In this document: piece after piece, positions 33,413 to 43,478 of the stretch
How the letters are laid out: each line of letters opens with the position of its first letter
How positions within the stretch are numbered: the stretch's first letter is position 1
Assembly (NCBI RefSeq): GCF_003967555.1
Contig: NZ_BIFS01000001.1
Coordinates: forward strand, 4,092,001 to 4,156,000
DNA: 64,000 nt
Source of the DNA: Dictyobacter kobayashii
GTDB lineage: Bacteria > Chloroflexota > Ktedonobacteria > Ktedonobacterales > Ktedonobacteraceae
Direction: 5' to 3'
The notes under the pieces: generated by a model
The model's database searches: none
What the model was told of the DNA's origin: nothing
Seen by the model: only the letters and a program-made list of their open reading frames with translations
Program-made: the position numbers and the translations under genes

Positions 33413-36400
33413 TTATGAGGGCCAGACATCGACGAGGTAACGTCCATTGCTGGTCTGCTCATTGAGCCATTGCTCGGCTGCCTCGGCCGAGACCCCTGCC
33501 TTTTCCTGGTAGAGGGTTACAAAGGCCTGGCGAACATCGGGCGCCATATTGCTGGCATCGCCACACACATAGATCATCGCGCCAGCCTGAATGAGTTCCC
33601 AGACACGATCTTTGTGGTTGAGAAGCTGATCCTGGACATACATCTTGTCGTGCCCTTCCCAGCGTGAGAAGGCCGTGATCACTTCTGTAATGCCCCGGCT
33701 CTCCAGCGCTTTAAACTCCTCGGCATACAGGAAATCCTGTTCTGGATGGCGGCAGCCAAAGAAGAGCAATGAGTCACCGACCGTTTTGCCACTGGCTTTG
33801 AGGGCATCACGTTCCTGCAAGAAGCCACGGAAAGGCGCGACACCAGTACCAGGTCCAACCATGATCAGAGGAACGCTAGCATCCTCTGGCAACATAAAGG
33901 TCGAACGCGTATCCTGAATGAACGCGTTAATCTGATCTCCCTGCTGCTGTTGACGCAGATAGTTCGAACAGACACCCTGATATTGTCCATGTCCGGACCT
34001 GGCGGGAGCATCGACCACTGCGACTGTGACGCTGCAGCGCTTCTCATCCTGCAAAGGAGAAGAAGAGATCGAATAGTAGCGTGGCCGCATCATCGAGAGC
34101 AGTTCCAGGTAAGCATTAAAGGGCAGCTCGCAGGCCGGAAAATCTTCTAGCAGATCGATAATCGATTTACGCTTTGCCAGCACCTCGGTTTTATAGAGGG
34201 CGATACTGGCCTCATCATCACCGGAGAGGGCCAGTAACTTCTTCTTGTCGGGAGGACACTGGGTGAAGTCTGCCATGGCCTTGATCTGTTTACGGGTAGC
34301 CACATCCTGGAGCTCTACATAATCTCGCAGCAAGCTATAGACCGAGACCGGCATCTCAACTGGCAGGTTGGTTTTGCGATTATCGCTCTTGCGCAGCAGG
34401 ATATATGTATCGCTGGCAAAGTTAAAGCGGCGCGCCACCCTTTCTACCATGGCCTCACTGTTATGAGGGATGATTCCCAGGTGGAAACCGGTGCGATAGT
34501 TAACGCCCTCAGGTAGTTCGAACTCGATATGGCGGGCTGAGCGCTCGGCCGTCGGGCTATAGAGCTCTTTATTGAGTAAAACCCTGGCCGGGCGGGCCCC
34601 GAAAGTCTCGATCAAAGGATGTGAATGCATCCCCGGGATAACTTCAACTTCGTAGGCTGAACCCACGGCATTCGGCTCTGGTAATTTCGCCTCGATCCCA
34701 AATTCTTCAAACAGCGACTTCCAGAGTGGTTGATACCAGGCCTCAAACTGACCATCGAAGTCTTCGCGCGCATCGCCTTCGCCGCGAGCATAAATGCGCT
34801 CAGCCCCGAATTTTTCCAGATTGGTATCGATCAAGCGTGGAATAGCCTGGAACGTGGCGGCCCAATCGCGGTTGCCACAGCCAAAGACCATATATTTCAC
34901 ACCCTTCAGGCGATCTGCGGTTAGATCGCCTGAGCGTAGCCAGTTGCAGAACTTTTCTGCATTATCTGGAGGGGTACCATTGTAGGAGGCGCTCACCACC
35001 ACAACAGCGCCTTCAGTTGGCAGCGCGTTCGTATATTCATCCAGGTCAGCGATGGTCGTCTTAAAACCATAAGCGTTGCCATCTTCCACCATCCGATTGG
35101 CGATATCTTCAGCCGTTCCCATATTGGACCCAAAGAGGATCAGTAAAGGGGTATCATGTTTGGGAACCTCGGGTCTTGGTGTGGCCTTCGGGGCCTCTTT
35201 CCTGACCTGAGTGTTTTCCTGCTGAGGCTGGACTATGATCGTGCGGTCCGCATCGCTACGTTTGCGGATCTTGATTTTAAAGTTGTCGGGTTTAATGGTC
35301 AGCGTCTCTTTGATCTTGAACTGATAGTTAGTGTGATCAATGAATTTGTAACGCTGCAGCAACATACCCAGCACCAGGGTCGCTTCCTGCATAGCGAACT
35401 GGCGACCGATACAGGCACGTTGACCATTGCCGAAAGGCTTATAAGCGTCAGCTGGCCGGCTTTGTTCAGCCTCCAGGGTGAAGTGCTCGGGATCAAATTC
35501 GTCGGCATTAGCGCCCCAGATCGTCGGGTCACGATGGAGCATCGGAATAAGAACCGCGATATCCTCGTCTTTCGTGAGCTTATACTTGCCGCCAATGATC
35601 TCATTATCATTCAATGGATACATAGCGAAGGCAGGCGCAGTTGGCCAGAGGCGTAGGGTCTCTTGCAAGATTTGTGAGACATAACGCAATTGGTTGACCT
35701 GATTGAAGGTAGGGCGGGCACTCAGATCGTTGCCCAACACACGGTCAACTTCCTCATATGCTCTGGCCAGAACCTCTGGATGGTGTAAGAGCTCATACAT
35801 GGCGAAAGAGAGCAGGCCGCTGGTAGTTTCATGGCCAGCGATCAGGAAGGTGATGATCTGATAGCGGATATTGAGATCATCCAGCTTTTCGCCCGACTGC
35901 TTATCGACGCCTGAGAGCATATAGCTCAGCAGATCTTTCTTCTGTGATACATCTTCTCCACCCTCACGGCGTTCCTGAATGATGCGATCCACCACACCAT
36001 TGAGGAACTCTATATCGGCATGGAACTGGCGATTCTTATGAATAAGAATTTTATCTTCAAGTGGCAAACGGCTACCACGCTCCATTGCCTCCTGGAGGGC
36101 ACGAATCATGCTATTGACGAAAGGATGCATATCCTCGCGATAGAAAGAGTTAAAGCGATAATCGAAACCACACAGACCAATGGTATCCAGTGTCAGGCGG
36201 GTCATATCTCCCGGCACATCAACCTCATCGTCTGAATTTAAACGATCCCATTTGCCCACCAATTGTTCAGCAATATCGACCATCATCGGCAGGTAGCCCT
36301 GCATGGCACGCATGCTGAAGTTGGGCAACAGGATATTGTGGGCTTTATGCCAGTTGGGCTCATTGGTCCATGAGGTAAACAGACCATCTCCGGAGAATGA

Positions 36401-36658
36401 GCGCACGTTTTGCAGTGGCGTCCAGACCTTCTTATCAAAGCGCGTCTCATCCGAGAGCTCTTTGACCAGTTCATAGCCAGAGACCACAATCAGGGAGCGT
36501 CCAGGCATATTTAATTGATAAATGGGACCATACTCGCGAGCAAGCTTCATCATATCCTGGACGCGTCGTCCAGACTGTAGTTCCAGCAGGTTTCCAATCA
36601 GTAATTTTTCTTTTGGATGCGGTATATTATTTGTTTCAAGTACTTTATGCGTGGTCAT
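33413..36658 (-). CDS. CYP102-type cytochrome P450/NADPH reductase fusion (P450 BM3-like)
   Basis: Self-sufficient fatty-acid hydroxylase, 1081 residues. The P450 part has the I-helix AGHETTS (274-280), ExxR at E333-R336, and the haem loop PFGNGQRACIGRQF with ligand C416. After a linker (about 470-505) comes the FMN domain (LLILFGSNMGTAEDIANRM), then the FAD/NADPH part (MRPRYYSISSSP, GVCSNYL, VGPGTGVAPFRGFLQ, FFGCRHPEQDFLYAEE) ending in DVWPS. All redox centres are therefore present. It takes electrons from NADPH to hydroxylate medium/long-chain fatty acids near the methyl end in the Bacillus enzyme. It follows a TetR gene on the same strand, as P450 BM3 follows bm3R1, and is probably derepressed by fatty acids or xenobiotics. 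Confidence 0.97.
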   Translation of the reverse strand: MTTHKVLETNNIPHPKEKLLIGNLLELQSGRRVQDMMKLAREYGPIYQLNMPGRSLIVVSGYELVKELSDETRFDKKVWTPLQNVRSFSGDGLFTSWTNEPNWHKAHNILLPNFSMRAMQGYLPMMVDIAEQLVGKWDRLNSDDEVDVPGDMTRLTLDTIGLCGFDYRFNSFYREDMHPFVNSMIRALQEAMERGSRLPLEDKILIHKNRQFHADIEFLNGVVDRIIQERREGGEDVSQKKDLLSYMLSGVDKQSGEKLDDLNIRYQIITFLIAGHETTSGLLSFAMYELLHHPEVLARAYEEVDRVLGNDLSARPTFNQVNQLRYVSQILQETLRLWPTAPAFAMYPLNDNEIIGGKYKLTKDEDIAVLIPMLHRDPTIWGANADEFDPEHFTLEAEQSRPADAYKPFGNGQRACIGRQFAMQEATLVLGMLLQRYKFIDHTNYQFKIKETLTIKPDNFKIKIRKRSDADRTIIVQPQQENTQVRKEAPKATPRPEVPKHDTPLLILFGSNMGTAEDIANRMVEDGNAYGFKTTIADLDEYTNALPTEGAVVVVSASYNGTPPDNAEKFCNWLRSGDLTADRLKGVKYMVFGCGNRDWAATFQAIPRLIDTNLEKFGAERIYARGEGDAREDFDGQFEAWYQPLWKSLFEEFGIEAKLPEPNAVGSAYEVEVIPGMHSHPLIETFGARPARVLLNKELYSPTAERSARHIEFELPEGVNYRTGFHLGIIPHNSEAMVERVARRFNFASDTYILLRKSDNRKTNLPVEMPVSVYSLLRDYVELQDVATRKQIKAMADFTQCPPDKKKLLALSGDDEASIALYKTEVLAKRKSIIDLLEDFPACELPFNAYLELLSMMRPRYYSISSSPLQDEKRCSVTVAVVDAPARSGHGQYQGVCSNYLRQQQQGDQINAFIQDTRSTFMLPEDASVPLIMVGPGTGVAPFRGFLQERDALKASGKTVGDSLLFFGCRHPEQDFLYAEEFKALESRGITEVITAFSRWEGHDKMYVQDQLLNHKDRVWELIQAGAMIYVCGDASNMAPDVRQAFVTLYQEKAGVSAEAAEQWLNEQTSNGRYLVDVWPS

Positions 36659-36792
36659 GCGAAAGAAAACCTCCGCCTTCTTTTATAAAAAGGACTGGTT
36701 TGGATGTAGGGTTAATAAAAGTCTTCAGGCAAACAGCATATCCGGTAGAGAGGGCCTGATACCCTTTGATCGGCTCTAAGCTCTCTTCCAGA

Positions 36793-37437
36793 CTACAGCT
36801 CTGTGCCTGGTGGAAGAAGATTCTCCTCAAAAAGCGAAGCTGGCAAACCATGTTCCAGCAGGTTTAAAACATTTTGCGCCATCTCTTCTGGTCCAGGATC
36901 GTCCTGTTCAAACCACCAGATGATGCCCTGTGCGATCACTCCCGTTACCAGCCGGGCTAACAGGAAGATATCATATCCCTGTAGTTGTCCTGATTGGGTA
37001 GCACGCTCAAAGGCACGAGTGAGTCCCTGTGCGATCATATCTTCTACGCGAATAGTTTGCGCAACTTGTGCACCGCTGGCCAGCGCGATACTAAACAGAT
37101 CGCGTTCAGCGTAAGCATGGTGAAAGATAGAGCGCACGATTACTGGAAGCGTCACCGCTTCAGAGCTGAGTACTTCATTGATAACCTGCTCTTCAAGGAT
37201 GCGTAAGACTTCATCGATCAATGTATTGAATATCTCATCTTTATCTCTGAAGTGGAGATAAAAAGTGCCAACGCCAACATCGGCAGCTTCAGTGATATCC
37301 AGGATGCTGGCGTCATGATAGCCTTTCCTGGCAAAGACGTGCCGGGCGGCTGCAAGCAGGTCCGCCCGGGTCTTGGCCCTTCTTTTAGCACCCCGATGTT
37401 GTCGGGCATTGAGATTAGCATTTGAATTGTCATTCAT
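36793..37437 (-). CDS. TetR-family repressor upstream of the CYP102 gene
   Basis: 214 residues: basic tail, then TetR helix-turn-helix (TRADLLAAARHVFARKGYHDASILDITEAADVGVGTFYLHFRDKDEIF) and a helical ligand domain. In Bacillus the homologue BM3R1 lies in the same place and represses its own gene and the P450. Here a 34 bp perfect palindrome covers the start codon, an arrangement that fits autorepression of a TetR-P450 operon; the intergenic gap of 134 bases contains no terminator. Start ATG 37437. Confidence 0.93.
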   Translation of the reverse strand: MNDNSNANLNARQHRGAKRRAKTRADLLAAARHVFARKGYHDASILDITEAADVGVGTFYLHFRDKDEIFNTLIDEVLRILEEQVINEVLSSEAVTLPVIVRSIFHHAYAERDLFSIALASGAQVAQTIRVEDMIAQGLTRAFERATQSGQLQGYDIFLLARLVTGVIAQGIIWWFEQDDPGPEEMAQNVLNLLEHGLPASLFEENLLPPGTEL

Positions 37438-37464
37438 AACTGAATTATAATTCAGTTATGAATG
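37431..37464. promoter_or_regulatory. 34 bp perfect palindromic operator at the TetR start
   Basis: Positions 37431-37464 equal their own reverse complement, centred on ATTATAAT, with outer half-sites CATTCATAACTGAA. The start codon of the TetR gene is inside it, so a bound dimer would block expression. Confidence 0.75.
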
Positions 37465-37490
37465 ACTGTCAAGGGGTGCGATCCAGGAAC

Positions 37491-37615
37491 CAGGGCTTTT
37501 TCATGTTCGTCCAGAGATCACTGGCTGTATATCATTTCATGTTTGGAGGGCGGCTGCAGCCGCCCTCCAAACATACTCCACATCCGGCGCCGCAGAGGAA
37601 CATGAAAAAGCCCTG
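37491..37615. mobile_element. Family A MITE-like element, copy 3, with target duplication
   Basis: Ends CAGGGCTTTTTCATGTTC and its complement; interior CGTCCAGAGATCAC box, G/C palindrome, TCCGGCGCCGC box. The 9 bases TCCAGGAAC occur immediately on both sides (37482-37490 and 37616-37624): a perfect target-site duplication. This is the cleanest copy and shows that family A transposes. Confidence 0.88.
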
Positions 37616-37684
37616 TCCAGGAACAAAGGCTGGTCAATATAGACGTTGAACGGGGAAAATATAGCATAGACAAAAAGGAAAGCG

Positions 37685-37737
37685 CAGGAAACAAGACAGC
37701 CGCTAGAGTAAAATTCTAGCGGCTGTCTTGTTTCCTG
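37685..37737 (-). terminator. Terminator of the esterase gene
   Basis: Perfect 23 bp stem (37685-37707, 37715-37737), 7 base loop. A T-rich stretch lies on the plus side. Confidence 0.85.
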
Positions 37738-37777
37738 TGCTTTTTAGTTTTTTTTATTTTATAGGTGGAGAAAGTAC

Positions 37778-39304
37778 TTAGTGTTTAGGTAATGCCTGTG
37801 GGGCAGCATGAATAGGGCCCCAATTGATCCATTCCAGTGCCTCATAGAGCTGATCTTCCCAGACTTTCCAGGAGTGACCACCATGTTCTTTGACAAAAGT
37901 GTATTGTACCTTGAGATTTTTCAAAACTTTGGCAAACTGTACCGCACCGGGATAGAAGGCTTTATCTTCAGTGGCATCACCCATGAAGATTTGCAACTTC
38001 TGAGCCTGTGGATGCAGTCCAATCTGGATAATTGGACTATTGTACTGCCGATAGGCCTGGCTTGGTCCCCAGATTGATCCATCGGCTCGATAGTAGCCAC
38101 CTAACGCAATGACCCAATGAAAGATATCCGGATGGTGAATGGCAATATTCATGCTACCAAAGCCGCCCATAGACAGACCCCCGATTGCTCGATGTTCCGC
38201 ATCAGGAATGGTGCGGTAATGTTGATCGATATATTTAACCAGTTCTTTGGAAATATAATCCTCAAGGGGTTGTTTCCCATTCCCACTATTGCCCCACTCG
38301 CTGGTTGCTCCGGGAGCGCCATTGCCATCGGGCATAACCATAATCAGTTCAGGCGTTTTTTTTGTATCGATCAACGTATCGGCCGTCTCAGCCGCTCTGC
38401 CTGCATTTACCCAGTCGGTGATTTTCCCTGGCGAGCCATGGAGGAGGTAGGCGGTTGGATAGCGTTTATTTTTACCCTCGGGCGTATTATACGTTGGCGG
38501 AAGATAAATATCGAACATGCGTGGCTTATTTCCAAGCAGGACGCTACGCATCTCTACAATCTTTGTGGTGCCAAACGATGGAATGTCCGCTGCAATCGGG
38601 CTTAGTTTAGGGGTTCCATGGATATCGGCATCTGGAGAGATGATAAATAGATTGCTCGATTGGCCGGCCAGAAAAAAGAGCACCAGCATTAGAATGATTG
38701 CGCTCCAGCGCTCTAAATGCCACTTGCTGATCCGGCCTTGTATGGCCATCGTATGTGTGGTGCGATTGGCGATATCCTGTCTTACGGTTGCTCGGTGCCA
38801 TATAGTACGTATCAATTTATATGGTTGCTCAAGAAGAACTTCATAGAGGGCTGATCCAACCGCGGAACCAATAAATGCGCTCAGGATAGCCAATGCTATC
38901 ATGACCAGTACTGTATGGTTAAGCACATCTGGTTGCAATGGTTTGATATGTCCACCCGCATCAGTGACGGGAATTAATTCTGTTTGAATAAAATTTATTA
39001 AATATCCCAGCACAAAAACAACGCTGGCACCTACAACCCCGCCAAGTTTACGATTAGTGAACAGAGCACCTGTCAGTGCAGCACCCGCCGTTAAGAGAAG
39101 GGCAGATACTAACTGCGCACGCATTGTATCTAATCCAGTAGTGATAATTGTTGCTGCAAGCCCATCGAATACAGTGTGTCCAAAGAGAAAAAGGCCACTC
39201 AGTAAGGCAAGGAGAAACGAGACAAAGAACCACAAGACTGGTAGCAGTCTCCAGGCTCTATTTTGATTCAACATAGAGGGTTGTTTTTGTTTCATGGTAG
39301 TCAT
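37778..39304 (-). CDS. Membrane-anchored alpha/beta-hydrolase esterase
   Basis: 508 residues: about four N-terminal hydrophobic segments (WFFVSFLLALLSGLFLFGHT; LVSALLLTAGAALTGALF; VVGASVVFVLGYLINFI; TVLVMIALAILSAFIGSAVGSAL), a fifth near residue 205, then an esterase-D/antigen-85-like catalytic domain with GGLSMGGFGSMN (nucleophile Ser), an Asp region, and a HGGHSWKVW histidine. The domain would face outside. Relatives include trehalose mycolyltransferases and ferulic acid or siderophore esterases; acyl chemistry on envelope sugars is plausible but unproven. No strong ribosome site before ATG 39304. Confidence 0.85.
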   Translation of the reverse strand: MTTMKQKQPSMLNQNRAWRLLPVLWFFVSFLLALLSGLFLFGHTVFDGLAATIITTGLDTMRAQLVSALLLTAGAALTGALFTNRKLGGVVGASVVFVLGYLINFIQTELIPVTDAGGHIKPLQPDVLNHTVLVMIALAILSAFIGSAVGSALYEVLLEQPYKLIRTIWHRATVRQDIANRTTHTMAIQGRISKWHLERWSAIILMLVLFFLAGQSSNLFIISPDADIHGTPKLSPIAADIPSFGTTKIVEMRSVLLGNKPRMFDIYLPPTYNTPEGKNKRYPTAYLLHGSPGKITDWVNAGRAAETADTLIDTKKTPELIMVMPDGNGAPGATSEWGNSGNGKQPLEDYISKELVKYIDQHYRTIPDAEHRAIGGLSMGGFGSMNIAIHHPDIFHWVIALGGYYRADGSIWGPSQAYRQYNSPIIQIGLHPQAQKLQIFMGDATEDKAFYPGAVQFAKVLKNLKVQYTFVKEHGGHSWKVWEDQLYEALEWINWGPIHAAPQALPKH

Positions 39305-39562
39305 TTTCTATGAAGTTCTCAAAAAGATAACTTCTTTGGTTTAATAGAACCCTCGGCTACGTAATTATGCTACTACTTGTCCGAGCGAAGGAGAATTATC
39401 TGTGCTGTTTTATTCTCCCACCGTATTATACGCTACAGACCTCAAAAAAATCGCTATGTAGTAATCAAATAAGGAGAAATGTCTGGTGGACACCTTTATG
39501 TATCCTTGAGCAGGATGCTATTGACAAGAGCGTCTGACGATTGCTTTTTACCAGCATAATAA

Positions 39563-40918
39563 TTAAAAGGAACCAATTCCCAGTCCATGCAGAATCATTT
39601 CCAATGCTGCGATGATGATGACAGGCACAAAAATGATGCGTAAAATTTTATTGCTCATATGCAGTAAGAGGCGCGCACCCAGCAGTGCACCAGCCAGGAC
39701 ACCCAGGGCGACCGGGGCGGCTATCAGTGGGGGAATATTGCCTCTTGAGAAGTAGATACCTGCGCTGGCAGCGGCGGTAACGCCGATCATCAGATTGCTG
39801 GTTGTGGTTGAGACCTTGAGTGGTAGGCGCATGATGGTATCCATCGCAATAACTTTGAATGTCCCACTACCAATGCCCAGTAATCCTGAGATCAGGCCAG
39901 CTATATACATCATTGCCAATCCAAAAGGTGTGCGTGTGACCTGGTAGGGAACCTCGCGTCCCAGTTTATGGTCTGGATAGGAGCTGGCCAGATTTAATGT
40001 CCGGGCCCAGCTATCGTTACTGACGTTCTGAGGTAGTTCCTCGCCAATTTTAAAGATCAGTGGAGCCGCCGAAACAATTAAAATGATGCCAAAGATGACG
40101 CCCAGTAAATTAGGTGCCAGCAGGCCAGCAACAAATGCGCCACTAATTGCCCCCAGCGTGGTTCCGATCTCTAGAAACATGCCGATACGGATATTGGTAA
40201 GATGATCACGTAAATAGGCAACCGCTGCTCCACTGGATGTGGCGATGACTGAGATAATACTGACGCCGATGGCGAAGGGGATTGGAAAACCGAAAATGAT
40301 CGTCAACATCGGGACTACCATGATGCCGCCACCCAGTCCCACCAGTGCTCCGATGACACCAGCCAGGAGTGAGCCCACGAATATCATTAAGGCTACGCCC
40401 AACGAAAAATGGATCTGGAAGGTATTGATGGCTACCTCATTCTCCTGACTTCTACTACCCAGAAATAAACTGAAGATAAGGATGACCAGTACGGTACCTG
40501 TAATTACTACATATTTATAGTCGCGCTCTATGACAAAAGTAACCAGCGAGGCCGCCACGCGTACGATGGGGGTTGCAATCAGGAGTAGGAGTCCCAGCAT
40601 AATAAATGCCTGTGGACGTAGGATCAGTAATCCCGCACCAACCTGGGTCAGCGTCTGCGGAAAATTCAGTACGCGCTCAGGTGTTAAGCCTCCGGGACGC
40701 GTTGGCAATAATGCAATACCAATCACAATCAAGAGCGCGCTCAGTATGACACCACCTTGCAAGATCCAACTGATACTATTTGATAATTTTGACGGTGGGG
40801 GTTGTTTTTGTGCCTGTGTTTGTGCTGTAGATTTATCAGATGAGGTAAGGCGTTTCATTGCTGATAGCCTGTCTCCTTGTAGTTGTTCTGGTAGTGCTCC
40901 ACTACTTTTCTGTATCAT
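39563..40918 (-). CDS. TauE/SafE-family permease fused to an N-terminal DUF1634 domain
   Basis: 451 residues. Residues about 45-150 contain three hydrophobic segments of the DUF1634 type (ISWILQGGVILSALLIVIGIALL, RPQAFIMLGLLLLIATPIVRV, YVVITGTVLVILIFSLFLG). The rest is a TauE/SafE sulfite-exporter-like transporter with the GLGGGIMVVPML motif and its repeat GIGSGTFKVIAMD. In many genomes these two are adjacent separate genes; here they are one polypeptide. Likely an anion exporter (sulfite, sulfoacetate or similar). GAGGGA five bases before ATG 40918 supports the start. The 310 bases to the next gene hold divergent promoters only. Confidence 0.88.
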   Translation of the reverse strand: MIQKSSGALPEQLQGDRLSAMKRLTSSDKSTAQTQAQKQPPPSKLSNSISWILQGGVILSALLIVIGIALLPTRPGGLTPERVLNFPQTLTQVGAGLLILRPQAFIMLGLLLLIATPIVRVAASLVTFVIERDYKYVVITGTVLVILIFSLFLGSRSQENEVAINTFQIHFSLGVALMIFVGSLLAGVIGALVGLGGGIMVVPMLTIIFGFPIPFAIGVSIISVIATSSGAAVAYLRDHLTNIRIGMFLEIGTTLGAISGAFVAGLLAPNLLGVIFGIILIVSAAPLIFKIGEELPQNVSNDSWARTLNLASSYPDHKLGREVPYQVTRTPFGLAMMYIAGLISGLLGIGSGTFKVIAMDTIMRLPLKVSTTTSNLMIGVTAAASAGIYFSRGNIPPLIAAPVALGVLAGALLGARLLLHMSNKILRIIFVPVIIIAALEMILHGLGIGSF

Positions 40919-41228
40919 AGTTCCCTCGTTTCTATCCCGACGAATGTTTCAGTTCTCTCAACCATTACCCTTAGTGTAAATCGAGATTACCTATAAATGC
41001 AATTCATGTTTGTGATATGATACATAACTGCTGGGAATATATTTTTACTGCGTCTTTAAATGGCCAAAGATCGTATCTTAATGGTAGAAACTCCATTAGA
41101 AAGACTACTTATGCTAAAGTAGTTATATAATTGGGATGATGATGTGTAGATAGCGGGCATATAACGTGGGAGAAATTTGTTCTAATATATACAGTAAATT
41201 TTTTATATTAGAAAGGTTGTGGATTTCT

Positions 41229-42248
41229 ATGTTCAAATTGTCGAACGTACGACGTCCCCGCCCTTCATTGAAGAGCTTTTTATGGGGAAGTTTAGGGGGA
41301 AGTGCAGGAATTCTGGCGGTTATTCTTGGGGTCGGTATCTATATCGTTGAAACATTGATACGACCGAAGCGCCTGGCCACATTTGCACTTTACACATTTA
41401 GTCCTTTCGAGTTAGGGATTCCCGCAGAGGATGTGACATTTCCTTCTTTGCACAACGACCATCAGGTCAACGGCTGGTACGTTCCTCATCCTGATGCTAC
41501 CACGACCATTATTGTGTCTCCTGGCTATCGAGGAAGCCGCTCAGATGTCCTGGGTTTATGTGCTTTATTATGGAAGGCTGGCCATAATGTCCTGGTCTTT
41601 GAATACTATGGGCATGGGACTGTCGTAGGCATGCCAGTGACCCTCGGCTATCGCGAGATCAATGATTTTCTGGGCGCTGTGGCTTATGCCAAACAACGCT
41701 CCCCCGATACGCGATTTGGGGCCGTGGGTTATTCTATGGGTGCGGCCGTCTCAATTATGGGTACGGCACGTTCTCCTGAGATCGAGGCTCTGGTGGCCGA
41801 CAGCGCGTTTGCAACCCATCGTCGCGTAGTTGAGTATGCGGTGCGCCGAACCTTGCATCTTCCCTTCATCATCTTTGATTGGGTAACGGACCTGATGCTC
41901 TGGCTACGTGCTGGCTATCATTTTAATCAGGTTGAACCCTTGCGTGATATCGGGCGCATTGCTCCGCGACCAGTGATGATTATTCATGGTATGAAAGATA
42001 CCATCGTTGATCCTCACGATGCTCCCCTTCTATACCAGGCTGCGGCTGAGCCAAAGGAGCTCTGGTTGATACAGAATGTTGAGCATTGTGGAGCATACTT
42101 TTCTGATCGAGCGGAATATATGCGCAGAGTGACGGCATTTTTTGATCTTTATCTCAAGCAACTACCTCCAGTGATGCAGGACAGTGAGGATAGCGAGGTC
42201 ATTACCGAACCTGAGGTAAAGTCACATCCGCTCTCCGAGGCTAGTTAG
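41229..42248 (+). CDS. Alpha/beta hydrolase with N-terminal membrane anchor
   Basis: 339 residues from ATG 41229 (AAAGG upstream; the longer frame from 41166 is less likely). One hydrophobic segment near residues 20-43 (GSAGILAVILGVGIYIVETLI) acts as signal anchor. The hydrolase core has the oxyanion stretch TTIIVSPGYRGSRSD, nucleophile elbow VGYSMGAAV, an Asp loop MIIHGMKDTIVDP and the histidine in VEHCGAYF. Family members include peptidase S9-like and DUF-type esterases; substrate unknown. Its last codons overlap the convergent RNase Z gene by 8 bases. Confidence 0.87.
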   Translation: MFKLSNVRRPRPSLKSFLWGSLGGSAGILAVILGVGIYIVETLIRPKRLATFALYTFSPFELGIPAEDVTFPSLHNDHQVNGWYVPHPDATTTIIVSPGYRGSRSDVLGLCALLWKAGHNVLVFEYYGHGTVVGMPVTLGYREINDFLGAVAYAKQRSPDTRFGAVGYSMGAAVSIMGTARSPEIEALVADSAFATHRRVVEYAVRRTLHLPFIIFDWVTDLMLWLRAGYHFNQVEPLRDIGRIAPRPVMIIHGMKDTIVDPHDAPLLYQAAAEPKELWLIQNVEHCGAYFSDRAEYMRRVTAFFDLYLKQLPPVMQDSEDSEVITEPEVKSHPLSEAS

Positions 42249-43176
42249 CAGTTGGAGCATTTACCAGTTCATCAGAAAAATCTAGCGAAATGACCATACC
42301 CTCTTTCGCGGCACGTGTTCTCTCAAAGACGGCACGCGCCGCTTTCTCTGCCTGGCGGGTATCATGGATTTTAGGACTGAAATGGGTCAACACTAATTCA
42401 TGAGCCCCGGCGGCCCGCGCGATCCCCGCGCTCTCTGTAGCCAGCATATGGGAGTTGCTTTTGGCCAATGGCAGATCCTCCGGATTATCATACATACTTT
42501 CACAGATCAATAGATCCACATCTCTGGCCAACGCAGTCAGCTGCTGTGTTGGGCGCGTATCAGTGATATAGGCAAATGAGATCCCACGTCGTGGTGGACC
42601 CAATACCTGTTCTGGCAGAATGGTCTGGCCTTGATGCTCTACCGTCTCTCCATGCTGTAAGTGCGACCATAACTGGACTGGTAGACCGAGTTCCTGGGCC
42701 TTTGCCGCCTGGAAGGCTGGTCGACGTGCCAGTTCAACCCGGTAGGCCAGGCAAGGGATGCCATGGTTGGCGGGAGCACTGGTCGCTTGCAGACCACCCG
42801 GTAATGAAAACTCTTCCTGTCCTTTGAGTTCATGGATCAAAATGGGATAAGGCAATTCTGGAGCGATGCGTCTCAGGCCTTCAATTATATAGCCTGTACC
42901 TGCGGGACCATAAATGTGTAGCGGTTCAGTACGCCCGGCATGTGCGACCATGAACAGGACGCCTGGTAAGCCAGCGACATGGTCCGCGTGCATATGCGAT
43001 AAGCAGATCGCCCCCAATTGACGAAAGCCCCAACCCAGAGATTTCCAGGGAATCTGTGTGCCCTCGCCGCAGTCGAATAACGTGAGTGTTGAACCATTGC
43101 GTACCAGCGCACAGGAGAGCCAGCGCCCGGGCAGAGGCATCATACCACAGGTACCTAATATACAAATATCAATCAT
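42241..43176 (-). CDS. rnz: Ribonuclease Z
   Basis: Metallo-beta-lactamase-fold tRNA 3' endonuclease, 311 residues, that trims the 3' trailer from pre-tRNAs. The zinc motif HMHADH is at 61-66; further ligands are in NHGIPCLAYRVE, FAYITDTRPT and HFSPKI, each at the position known for RNase Z. FDCGEGTQ and the CCA-less tRNA-Asp copy nearby fit its role, as bacteria with CCA-less tRNA genes rely on it. AAAGGA precedes ATG 43176. Confidence 0.95.
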   Translation of the reverse strand: MIDICILGTCGMMPLPGRWLSCALVRNGSTLTLFDCGEGTQIPWKSLGWGFRQLGAICLSHMHADHVAGLPGVLFMVAHAGRTEPLHIYGPAGTGYIIEGLRRIAPELPYPILIHELKGQEEFSLPGGLQATSAPANHGIPCLAYRVELARRPAFQAAKAQELGLPVQLWSHLQHGETVEHQGQTILPEQVLGPPRRGISFAYITDTRPTQQLTALARDVDLLICESMYDNPEDLPLAKSNSHMLATESAGIARAAGAHELVLTHFSPKIHDTRQAEKAARAVFERTRAAKEGMVISLDFSDELVNAPTAN

Positions 43177-43385
43177 CGCTTATCCTTTTTATCTTGCTCA
43201 CTGCTTATACCGCAGGTGGGTTTACAAGGTATTTCAGTTTTTATCGCGCGTCCAGGCGGTGTTTCCAAATGCTTTTCAATAGCATATCATGGATGGGTGT
43301 TAGAGCCAAAGCCAGGAACGTATGCCGATCTTGTAATCCCATACAAGCGAGCATTAAACATTTATTATCGCTTCATGTAGATTTT

Positions 43386-43414
43386 TTGACATTTTTAACC
43401 TCGTCTGCTATGAT
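43386..43414 (+). promoter_or_regulatory. Sigma-70 promoter of the HTH-regulator gene
   Basis: TTGACA (43386-43391), 17 bases, TATGAT (43409-43414), 65 bases before ATG 43479. Confidence 0.75.
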
Positions 43415-43478
43415 GAGGGGCAGCGAATAGCAACTCTTGATCGTCCCTGAGTTTTAAAAAGAAAACATGGAGGACGCC

